Positions 56,262 through 63,310 of a stretch of DNA of 64,000 nt are shown piece after piece. Below the pieces are notes generated by a model. It saw only the letters and a list, made by a program, of their open reading frames with translations. It was not told the DNA's origin and ran no database searches. Every line of letters begins with the position of its first letter. Position 1 is the first letter of the stretch. Origin of the DNA: Hyphomicrobiales bacterium. GTDB taxonomy: Bacteria > Pseudomonadota > Alphaproteobacteria > Rhizobiales > Xanthobacteraceae. The translations under genes and the position numbers were made by a program. The stretch is taken from contig JAFKKN010000008.1 in NCBI GenBank assembly GCA_017305535.1, positions 186,001 through 250,000 on the forward strand, read 5' to 3'.

Positions 56262-56588
56262 CTACACCTGAACGAAGACATCTCCCTCCTTGATCAGCAC
56301 GGAATAGGTCTGCACCGGCTCCTCGATCGGATCGCATAGTCCCTCGCCGGTGCGAACGTCGAAGCAACCGGCATGCAGCGGGCACTCGATGCTGCACCCA
56401 TCGAGAAATCCTCCCGAGAGCGAGGCCGCGCCATGCGTGCAGCCGTCATCGGTCGCATAGACCTCGCCGCCTTCGACATGGAAGATAGCGATGCGTTTGC
56501 CATTGAGTTCGACAGCCATCGCCTGCCCTTCGGGAATATCCGCAAGGGTCACCGCCCGCACCCAATCCTTGATCGCAATGTCCGCCAT
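56262..56588 (-). CDS. Rieske-type [2Fe-2S] ferredoxin
   Basis: A 108-residue ferredoxin of the BphF/NirD type, donating electrons to a ring-hydroxylating oxygenase or similar enzyme. The cluster ligands are Cys50/His52 (GCTHG) and Cys69/His72 (CPLHAGCFD) with 16 residues between the pairs, the normal Rieske spacing. DDGCTHGAASLSGGFLDGCS and the ending SVLIKEGDVFVQV are canonical. It is the last gene of the amidohydrolase-Rieske operon, 12 bases after the other Rieske gene. A matching reductase is encoded at 61367, but no oxygenase is in the window. Confidence 0.92.
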   Translation of the reverse strand: MADIAIKDWVRAVTLADIPEGQAMAVELNGKRIAIFHVEGGEVYATDDGCTHGAASLSGGFLDGCSIECPLHAGCFDVRTGEGLCDPIEEPVQTYSVLIKEGDVFVQV

Positions 56589-56600
56589 CTGCCCCCACCG

Positions 56601-57014
56601 TCACATTTCGACGATCACATAGTTATCTTCGAGCGACACAGGAAATGTGTCTGCGTTGAACGGCCCTTTCGCCAGTGCACAACCGGGCTCGACCGACACC
56701 GCGTATTTCTTCGCCCTGGTGGAAGCCGGATCGCAGTAAGACTGCCCGGTGCGAATATCGAATTCCCAGCTATGCCATGGGCACTTGAGCATCTCGCCGG
56801 GGCGCGAACGTTGATAGACGCCGGGCTCACCGGATTCGACAAGGCTGACCAACGTTCCCTTGCTCAGCGGCGCGCCCGAGTGCGGGCACTTGTCGAGGAT
56901 GGCGAAGAATTCCCCACCCTGATTGAAGACCACAATCGCACGTCCACGGACGCTAAAGGTCTTCCGCTCGCCGACGGGAATATCCTCGACGCGTGCAACG
57001 ATATGTTTCGCCAT
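56601..57014 (-). CDS. Rieske [2Fe-2S] protein with a long inter-ligand insertion
   Basis: A 137-residue Rieske-domain protein. Ligands are Cys43/His45 (KCPHSGAPL) and Cys78/His81 (CPWHSWEFDIRTG), with 32 residues between His45 and Cys78 instead of about 16. The extra loop (LVSLVESGEPGVYQRSRPGE) is Gly/Ser-rich. Such proteins occur beside amidohydrolase-fold genes in related genomes as I recall, with no known function. The ATG at 57014 is only 2 bases from the amidohydrolase stop; the longer frame to 57167 lies inside that gene and is rejected. Confidence 0.88.
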   Translation of the reverse strand: MAKHIVARVEDIPVGERKTFSVRGRAIVVFNQGGEFFAILDKCPHSGAPLSKGTLVSLVESGEPGVYQRSRPGEMLKCPWHSWEFDIRTGQSYCDPASTRAKKYAVSVEPGCALAKGPFNADTFPVSLEDNYVIVEM

Positions 57015-57016
57015 CG

Positions 57017-58135
57017 TCAGTCCAGCCGGTAAACCGCGCGTGCGTTCTCGGAGAAAAGTTGCCGCTTCTCGGCTTCGGTGAGACGCACCTTGAAGGCCAG
57101 TCCCGGGTCGTCGAAATCCCAGTGCGGGTAATCGGTCGCCATCATCAGGCGATCCCAACCGATCCACTCGATGATGTCGCGCAGATCGTCCGGCCGTTCC
57201 GGTTCATCCATCGGCTGCGTCGTGAGATAGATGTTTTTCCGGATGTAGTGCGATGGCGGATGCTTGACGTGCGGGACCTCGTCCCGCATCCGCAACCACT
57301 GACGGTCGAGCCGCCAGGACAACGCCGGTATCCACGCGAAGCCGCTTTCCACCAGGACCAGTTTCAGATCAGGAAAGCGATCGAACACGCCTTCAAAAAT
57401 CATGCTGGTGATCAGTTCGCGATTCATGAAGGACGTGTTGTGGTGCGTCTCCTGATAATAGGACGGCCAACCGGCGCCGCCCGGCACGCCACCTTCGCCG
57501 CCAACATGGATCGCCAGCGGCAGGCCAAGTCGCTCCAGCACCTCGTAGATCGGCCAGTAGCGCTGGCGGCCATGCGGTTCGGTGATCCGGCCCGGCATCG
57601 ACGCCTGCACGAAATCGCGGCTTACCTTCGCGCAGCGTTCGATCTCCTTGATCGCGCCGGCCGCATCTTCACCCGAGAGGCTGATGGTCGCCTTCATGCG
57701 GCGATCCTTCTGCGACCACTCGTGGTATTGCCAATCATTGACCGCGCTCGAGAGCGCGTTGGCGAAGCTGAGGTTTCGCTCCATCATCGGGATCGGATAG
57801 AGGCAATGCATGATCCCGTATTCGATGTTGCAGGGGTCAAGGAACTGCTCCTGCATAAAACGCAGACTGGAGCCCGGAGGCCCGCCTTCCGGCGGCCACG
57901 CGTCGCGGCGCGCCAGCGCCGGCGTCGCCTTGGGATAGGCCGGTGCCGTCGCATATGGCAGGCGGTAGCGCAGACCGTAGTTGGTCAGATGCTCGCCCCA
58001 CTCCTTGCTCAGGAACGGACGCAAGTCGTCGAGCGAGCGCGGAATCGGATGAACGTCGCCGTCGATGACCTTGAGCTTGCCGGGATTGCCGCGCACCTGA
58101 GTGCCGGTCGGAGCGTCCTTCAACTGCACGTTCAT
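57017..58135 (-). CDS. Amidohydrolase-2 family protein (ACMSD/decarboxylase-like), second copy
   Basis: A 372-residue metal-dependent hydrolase or decarboxylase of the PF04909 type. The N-terminal metal motif is VIDGDVHP, with Asp27 and His29 (D-x-H instead of H-x-H). A mid-protein His is in LPLAIHVGGEGG, ESGFAWIPALSWRLDRQW is the family His/Glu region variant, and the late Asp is in MMATDYPHWDF. Relatives act on aromatic carboxylates, usually as decarboxylases or hydratases. It overlaps the other amidohydrolase gene by ATGA and has clear similarity to it, so they may form a heteromer or act in sequence. Confidence 0.85.
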   Translation of the reverse strand: MNVQLKDAPTGTQVRGNPGKLKVIDGDVHPIPRSLDDLRPFLSKEWGEHLTNYGLRYRLPYATAPAYPKATPALARRDAWPPEGGPPGSSLRFMQEQFLDPCNIEYGIMHCLYPIPMMERNLSFANALSSAVNDWQYHEWSQKDRRMKATISLSGEDAAGAIKEIERCAKVSRDFVQASMPGRITEPHGRQRYWPIYEVLERLGLPLAIHVGGEGGVPGGAGWPSYYQETHHNTSFMNRELITSMIFEGVFDRFPDLKLVLVESGFAWIPALSWRLDRQWLRMRDEVPHVKHPPSHYIRKNIYLTTQPMDEPERPDDLRDIIEWIGWDRLMMATDYPHWDFDDPGLAFKVRLTEAEKRQLFSENARAVYRLD

Positions 58136-59244
58136 CGCGATGCCTCCTTCAGTCGGGGATAGGTAGCGAGCGGATTGTCGATGCAAATTTTTCGGATCTG
58201 GCTGTCGCTCAGACCGGGCGGGAGCGCGCGCTTGCCTTCGAAATGCGCGTGCGGATAGTCGGTCGAGAACAGGATCACATCGTCCGAGCCGATGTGCTCG
58301 ATGGTCTTGGCGAGACCAGTGCCATCCAGTGCGATATCGGATGGCTGCAAGGTGAAGCGGAAATTCGAACGCACGATCTCCGCCGGCGGACGATCCACCC
58401 ACGGCGTCTCCACCCGCATCGCCTTCCATGTCTTGTTCGCGCGCCAGATCGAGGGCGGAAGCCACGTGAAGCCGGATTCCGCGAAGACGAACTTGAGGTT
58501 TGGAAACTTCGTGAACACGCCCTCGGTGATCAGGCTGAGGAGCTGCATCTGAAACATGTGCGGATGACCGACGTATTCTTCGACGAAGAACGACGGCCAC
58601 CCGATCGAGGTCGGTGCGTGGCGATAGTTGGTGCCGGCATGAACCGTAATCGGCAAACCGTGTTTTTCAGCCGCGCGGAAGATCGGCCAGTGAAATCGCC
58701 GGCCCATCGGAATTTCGCCGCCGGCCAGCATCATGATCTGCACGAAACGCTTGTCCGATGCGAGCCGGTCGATTTCATCGACGGCGAGTTCGGGACTTTC
58801 GGTTGGAATCACGATCGAGGCGCGGAAGCGCGGATCGCGATCCAACCACTCTGCCTTCACCCAGTTGTTCACGGCGCGCGCAAGACCGATGCTCATGTTT
58901 TCATCGTAGGCACCCTGCACGTGATAGAGGCAGTTCAGAATCGCGAAGCTGAGATCGAAACCATCAAGCACATCCTTGATCGTACGATCCGGATCGGACC
59001 CGGGCTTGCCGGCCGGCAGACGCCAATCCTCACGGCCCAGCGCGCCGATGCCCGGCGGAAAGCTCATCGCGTCGAGCCCATCGATTCCGCGTTCGACGAT
59101 CTGCTCGCGCCAATGGTCATCCATGTATTTCAGAAGCGCGCCGGTGCCCGGCACCGCAGGGTGAACGTCGCAATCGACGGCGCCCTTCACCGGAAGCTCG
59201 GTGAAACCATCGAATGCGCGGTCCAGAAGCACCTGATCGTCCAT
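58132..59244 (-). CDS. Amidohydrolase-2 family protein, first copy
   Basis: A 370-residue paralogue of the following gene. The metal motif AVDCDVHPAVPG (Asp26, His28) is again D-x-H. LPITVHAGTNYRH holds the mid His, and FAESGFTWLPPSIWRANKTW and ILFSTDYPHAHFEGKR the later ligands. In-frame ATGs upstream (59298, 59337) lie inside a three-box regulatory array, so I chose the ATG at 59244, whose length matches the paralogue; its ribosome site is weak. First gene of a four-gene unit with the second amidohydrolase and both Rieske proteins. The substrate is unknown. Confidence 0.82.
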   Translation of the reverse strand: MDDQVLLDRAFDGFTELPVKGAVDCDVHPAVPGTGALLKYMDDHWREQIVERGIDGLDAMSFPPGIGALGREDWRLPAGKPGSDPDRTIKDVLDGFDLSFAILNCLYHVQGAYDENMSIGLARAVNNWVKAEWLDRDPRFRASIVIPTESPELAVDEIDRLASDKRFVQIMMLAGGEIPMGRRFHWPIFRAAEKHGLPITVHAGTNYRHAPTSIGWPSFFVEEYVGHPHMFQMQLLSLITEGVFTKFPNLKFVFAESGFTWLPPSIWRANKTWKAMRVETPWVDRPPAEIVRSNFRFTLQPSDIALDGTGLAKTIEHIGSDDVILFSTDYPHAHFEGKRALPPGLSDSQIRKICIDNPLATYPRLKEASR

Positions 59245-59286
59245 GTGCTTACCGACCGAACGGCCGGCTCCCTTAGCTATTGCCCG

Positions 59287-59338
59287 ATATGCGGACATAT
59301 GTTTATTATGCGAACTATGAAATGATATGCGGGCCATG
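59287..59338 (-). promoter_or_regulatory. Three related boxes at exactly 19-bp spacing
   Basis: Boxes at 59287 (ATATGCGGACATAT), 59306 (TTATGCGAACTATG) and 59325 (ATATGCGGGCCATG) share TATGCG and a C at position 10, each 19 bases after the last. The first is a perfect palindrome ATATG-cgga-CATAT. The array ends 43 bases before the amidohydrolase start, an operator-like position. The regulator is not identified in the window. Confidence 0.6.
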
Positions 59339-59490
59339 TCAACAATGATGACAAGGTGCATGGGCCCGCTCGCCTGATGGACGGCGCACGATGCATGACG
59401 GCGCGCGCGGCGAGATGCCGACGCTCGCTTTTATTTCAGCGCAACCGTCGCTCATGCGATTTCGATAGAGATGAGATGGGCCGCTTCAAC

Positions 59491-59596
59491 CCGGCAATTC
59501 CGGGCGCGAGCAGTGTGCGGGCGGACCCGGAGTCCATAACCTCCACCGGACGTATGCATTCCGGACCCGCGCCAAACGGCGATCCCGGAATGACGC
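59491..59596. repeat. Intergenic repeat (cccggagtccataac type)
   Basis: From cccggcaattccggg (about 59491) through cccggagtccataacctcca and cattccggacccgcgcc to cccggaatgacg. The parts gtcatt(c)cgggg and ccggagtccataacc form a pattern I know as a common repeat of Rhodopseudomonas/Bradyrhizobium genomes. No gene is visible in 59339-59695 (about 360 bases). Confidence 0.7.
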
Positions 59597-59695
59597 TGTC
59601 CTGAGGCTGAACGTCAGTTCGACAGGAAACGAGTATCACCCGCGAGATTGCCGGCCGGATCGGATGCGAACCGATCCGCAAGAAGCAACCGAAGA

Positions 59696-60430
59696 CTAGA
59701 TCGACCAGAGCGCGCCGCCGTCGCAGGCAACGGCCTGTCCGGTGATATAGGACGCACGCGTGGATGCGAGAAACGCCGCCAGCGCGGCGAACTCGTCGGG
59801 ACGTCCGATGCGGCGTGCCGGAATGGTTTTGCTGACCTGCTCGAGATCGAGCTTGGCATCGGCCAGCCGCTCCGTCATCGTATAACCTGGCAGCAAGGCA
59901 TTCACCGTGATGCCGTTGGCCGCCTCCTCCTTGCTCAAGGTATTGATGAGGCCGTGAATGCCGGCGCGCAGCGAATTCGACAGTGCGAAGCGATTGATCG
60001 GCTCCTTCGCGGCAATCGAGGTGACGAACAGAATGCGCCCCCACCCGTTGCTGCGCATTGGCGGCAACACCGCGTTGACGATCTCGACCGCGCTCATGAA
60101 CAAGCTGTCGAACGCGGCACGCCACTGCGCGATGGTGATCTGATCGAACGGCGCGGTCGGCGGTCCGCCGGTGTTGACGACAACGATATCCGGCGCGCCG
60201 ATCACGGCGGTCGCATCCTTCACCAGTTGCGTCGCCGCTCCCGGTATATCGAGATCGCAGACCAGCGGCGTGGCACCAATCTCGCGCGCGGTCTGCGCGA
60301 TGGTGGCCGGGTTGCGAGAGCAGATCGCCACCCGCGCTCCCTCCGCGACCAGTTCCTGCGCCACCGCGCGGCCCAGCCCCTTTGACGCTCCGAGCACCAG
60401 CGCGGCCTTGTCCTTCAACCCGAAATCCAT
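59696..60430 (-). CDS. Atypical SDR-fold protein without the Tyr-Lys dyad
   Basis: A 244-residue short-chain dehydrogenase-like protein. The cofactor loop LGASKGLG (13-20) has Leu for the usual Thr. The Ser138 position is kept (FVTSIAAKEP), but the Y-x-x-x-K dyad is replaced by Phe148 and Asn152 (RFALSNSLRAG). The C-terminal GQAVACDGGALWSI is FabG-like. I recall a subgroup of SDR-like proteins with these replacements. It may act by another mechanism or bind a cofactor without redox chemistry. It lies 24 bases after the MhpD-like gene. Confidence 0.85.
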   Translation of the reverse strand: MDFGLKDKAALVLGASKGLGRAVAQELVAEGARVAICSRNPATIAQTAREIGATPLVCDLDIPGAATQLVKDATAVIGAPDIVVVNTGGPPTAPFDQITIAQWRAAFDSLFMSAVEIVNAVLPPMRSNGWGRILFVTSIAAKEPINRFALSNSLRAGIHGLINTLSKEEAANGITVNALLPGYTMTERLADAKLDLEQVSKTIPARRIGRPDEFAALAAFLASTRASYITGQAVACDGGALWSI

Positions 60431-60454
60431 CGGCTTACCCCCTGTTCGAACGTC

Positions 60455-61225
60455 TCAAGCACCGCTGACCTCGACACTGCCCATGCCGGCGACATCGAAA
60501 CGATAGGCGAATGCCTTGTCGGGGAAGCAGGTGCGCACGAGACTTCCCGTCATCACCAGATCGCCCTTCTTCATGCCGCGCCCTTCGGCGGCGAGATGAT
60601 TGGATAGCCAGACCAGCGGCTCGTAGGGATGGCCCAGCGCATCGGCGCCGACGCCGCGGCCAGCTTCGACGCCGTCGAGATAGACGACCGCTTCCACCTT
60701 CGCGAGATCCGCGGGCGGCGTCACCATCTCGCTGAGCACGATGCCGCCATTCCACGAATTGTCCGCAACCAGCGATGCGACATCGAGTGTCGCGTAGTCG
60801 GCGTTACGATCGTCGACCAGCTCCACCGCTGCACAAACGGCATCGACCGCTGCGGCGATCTCCGCCCGCGTATAGGGCGTGGCGCGCGGAGGAAGATCGC
60901 GGCCGAGCCGCGCGCAGATTTCGAACTCCAGACCGAGCCGGCCGTAATCGCCGAAGCGAAGCCGTGCACCGCTTTGCATGACACGGCGTCCGAACACCGC
61001 GCCGGCGATCGGGTGATCGATACCGCACATGCTTTGCATCTGCTTCGAGGTCAGACCGATCTTGTACCCGACGATGCGATCATCGCCGACAATCTCGGCC
61101 ACATAGGCGCCCTGCACTTGATAGGCCGTGGCCAGATCCGACAGTCCGGCGATCCGCTCGAAACGCTTGTTCTCCCGATGCCCACGCGCCAAGGCCTGCG
61201 CCGCACCTTGAATGTCGAAAGTCAT
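60455..61225 (-). CDS. 2-keto-4-pentenoate hydratase / 2-oxo-acid decarboxylase family (MhpD-like)
   Basis: A 256-residue FAH-fold protein. GYKIGLTSKQMQSMCGIDHP and GLEFEICARLGRDLPP (Glu metal ligands) are characteristic, as are ELVDDRNADY, SWNGGIVLSE and GDLVMTGSLVRTCFPDKAF. These enzymes hydrate 2-hydroxypenta-2,4-dienoates, or decarboxylate 4-oxalocrotonate, in the lower meta-cleavage pathway of aromatics. It starts a two-gene unit with the SDR-like gene. Hydratase versus decarboxylase cannot be told apart here. Confidence 0.88.
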   Translation of the reverse strand: MTFDIQGAAQALARGHRENKRFERIAGLSDLATAYQVQGAYVAEIVGDDRIVGYKIGLTSKQMQSMCGIDHPIAGAVFGRRVMQSGARLRFGDYGRLGLEFEICARLGRDLPPRATPYTRAEIAAAVDAVCAAVELVDDRNADYATLDVASLVADNSWNGGIVLSEMVTPPADLAKVEAVVYLDGVEAGRGVGADALGHPYEPLVWLSNHLAAEGRGMKKGDLVMTGSLVRTCFPDKAFAYRFDVAGMGSVEVSGA

Positions 61226-61366
61226 GTTACGCTCTTTCTCTCGTTCGACGTCTGTTTGATCGCCGCGATGCTATATCATTCGCGTCACGAAGGCGCGAAG
61301 CACAACCAGAATTTGCACGCGTCCGACCGGCGCGCAAAGGCTCGCAAGCATGCGCGCCGCCGCCCG

Positions 61367-62578
61367 TCAGGCGCGCGCTCGACCTGTCACCTCGACAAAC
61401 TCCGCCATCACACTCGCCGGAAGCGGCCCGCCGAGACGAAGATGCTTTCGCATCATCGAGATGTCCCGACCGTTGTTGAGCGCCACGGCACCGCACGCCG
61501 AGCCATCCTCACCCAGCGCAATCAGCGTCCAGTGGCTGGTGTCGCGTTCCTTCAAGACGTATCGCGCTCCGCCATCCGGAACGCCGATCGTCTGGAGATT
61601 GGCATCATATTGATCGGACCACAGCCACGGAAAATCGCTGTACTCGGCAGCAATTCCGAGCATCGAACGCGCGGCCACCAGCGGCTGATCCGATGCCGCG
61701 CGCCAGGATTCGATCCGCCTGCGCTCACCGGATGCCCCGGAGGGATGTGCCGTCACCTCACCCGCCGCGAAGATATGCGGGTCCGAGGTGCGGCAGGCGC
61801 GATCGACGACGATGCCGTCCGTCACGCCCAGCCCTGAACGCTCGGCCAGCTCAACATTCGGAACAATACCGATGCCGACGACCACCGTCTCCGCCGTCAA
61901 TGTTCGGTCGTTCAGCCGGATATCCATGGCGCTGTCGGGTCGGCGCGTGATCGCCTCAACGGGCGTGCCGAGAGCAAACACGACTCCCCGCTGACGATGC
62001 ATGTCGAGAACGCGCTCACCGACGAAGGCAGGCATCCCGCGCGCCATCAGCCGTGGTAACGCTTCGATCACGGTAACGTTCGCGCCGAGCTGCCGCGCCG
62101 TCGCCGCGACCTCGAGCCCGATGAAGCCGCCACCGATGACAACCATGTCGCCGCCGCGCTTCAACGCGAGGCCCAGCCGTTCGGCATCGTCGCGCGTGCG
62201 GATGTAGTGCAATCCGGGGGCGTCCATCGCGGCCGGAAGCCGTCGCGGCCGCGATCCTGTGGCGATCAGAAGCGCATCGTAGGAGAGTGCTTCCCCGCTC
62301 TCGGTCCTGACAAGGCGGGCGGCGCGATCGACCGCAACCACCGTCGTTGAGGGGCGGTGAACGATGCCGAGTTCCTCGTAGCGTTCGGTGTCCTTGAGAA
62401 CAATGTCCCGAACCGAGGCCGCGCCGGACAGAAATGCTTTCGACAACGGCGGCCGGTCGTAAGGCAAGCCAGCTTCGGCGCCGAGCAACACAATCGATGC
62501 ATCCGGCGAAAGATGTCGTAATTCGATCGCCGCACGATGGCCTGCGAGACCAGCACCGATGATGACGCAACGGACCAT
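61367..62578 (-). CDS. FAD/NAD(P)-dependent ferredoxin (rubredoxin) reductase
   Basis: A 403-residue flavoprotein of the BphA4/RedA type. The FAD motif is CVIIGAGLAGHRAAIELRHL, and YDRPPLSKAFL is the reductase signature. The NAD-binding motif is MVVIGGGFIGLEVAATARQL, and DPHIFAAGEV is the second FAD contact. It passes electrons from NAD(P)H to a Rieske or plant-type ferredoxin; the Rieske ferredoxin at 56262 is the obvious partner. The ATG at 62578 overlaps the RraA-like stop. The C-terminal domain is complete. Confidence 0.92.
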   Translation of the reverse strand: MVRCVIIGAGLAGHRAAIELRHLSPDASIVLLGAEAGLPYDRPPLSKAFLSGAASVRDIVLKDTERYEELGIVHRPSTTVVAVDRAARLVRTESGEALSYDALLIATGSRPRRLPAAMDAPGLHYIRTRDDAERLGLALKRGGDMVVIGGGFIGLEVAATARQLGANVTVIEALPRLMARGMPAFVGERVLDMHRQRGVVFALGTPVEAITRRPDSAMDIRLNDRTLTAETVVVGIGIVPNVELAERSGLGVTDGIVVDRACRTSDPHIFAAGEVTAHPSGASGERRRIESWRAASDQPLVAARSMLGIAAEYSDFPWLWSDQYDANLQTIGVPDGGARYVLKERDTSHWTLIALGEDGSACGAVALNNGRDISMMRKHLRLGGPLPASVMAEFVEVTGRARA

Positions 62579-63255
62579 CAACCCTCGCTCCGGCCACGCC
62601 CGGCAGCAGCGAAATTATCGAAGAAACCAGCATCGATCGCGATGGCCCGCGCGGCCTGCTGCTCGGCGGCGACGATGCTTGGAAGATTGTTCAACACGTC
62701 CTGAATTCTGGCGCGCGGCACCACCACGACGCCGTCCTCATCCGCGACGATCAGATCACCGGAGCAAATCGCGGCGCCACCGCAGACGATCACGCCCCCG
62801 ATCTTGCCGGGCCCCGTCTTTGTCGCCGATCGCGGCACAAGGCCGGCGGCGAAAACCGGCAGACCGCAATCGCGCAAGCCGGCGATATCCCGGACATATC
62901 CGTCCGTTACGAATCCGGCGGCCCCTTTGCTTTTCAGCGCAAGCGCGACGAGATCACCCGTCAGCGCGATCTGCTGCGCGCCTCCCGACGCGACCACCAG
63001 CACATCCCCTGGCCTGACATGGGGCATCGCCGCCAGCACCCCGAACATATCGCCCGGATGACATTCGACGGTGAGCGCGGAGCCGACCGCCGCCGGAGAG
63101 CCGAGGACCAACGGCTTGATCCTGGCATCGAGCGCGCCATCGCCGCCAAGCGCATCGACCACCTGACAGGTGGAAGCGCCCGCGAACGATGCGATCAGTT
63201 CGGGCGCAAGCCGCTCGAACGCCTGAAGCGAAAGCTGCGCATGTTCGCCTATCAT
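62578..63255 (-). CDS. RraA-like protein (4-hydroxy-4-methyl-2-oxoglutarate aldolase type)
   Basis: A 225-residue protein of the RraA/HMG-aldolase fold. STCQVVDALGGDG near residue 28 and GFVTDGYVRDIAGL with Arg/Asp (the metal-binding G-x-R-D pattern) are present, followed by PVFAAGLVPRSATKTGPGKI and GDLIVADEDGVVVVPRA. Members cleave 4-hydroxy-2-oxo acids to pyruvate and a second oxo-acid at the end of meta-cleavage routes; others inhibit RNase E. The catabolic context favours aldolase. The ATG at 63255 has a poor ribosome site, and the longer frame to 63435 is Arg/Ser-rich and not credible. Confidence 0.85.
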   Translation of the reverse strand: MIGEHAQLSLQAFERLAPELIASFAGASTCQVVDALGGDGALDARIKPLVLGSPAAVGSALTVECHPGDMFGVLAAMPHVRPGDVLVVASGGAQQIALTGDLVALALKSKGAAGFVTDGYVRDIAGLRDCGLPVFAAGLVPRSATKTGPGKIGGVIVCGGAAICSGDLIVADEDGVVVVPRARIQDVLNNLPSIVAAEQQAARAIAIDAGFFDNFAAAGRGRSEG

Positions 63256-63310
63256 GTAGCGACCACGCGCGGGCTTGTCAGGACTGGATGATGCCCGATC
63301 ATGCCGCCCA

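Noticed and set aside
59436-60125. Minus-strand 229-residue frame overlapping the SDR-like gene
   Set aside because: It is a frame-shifted shadow of the SDR-like gene extended through the intergenic repeat.
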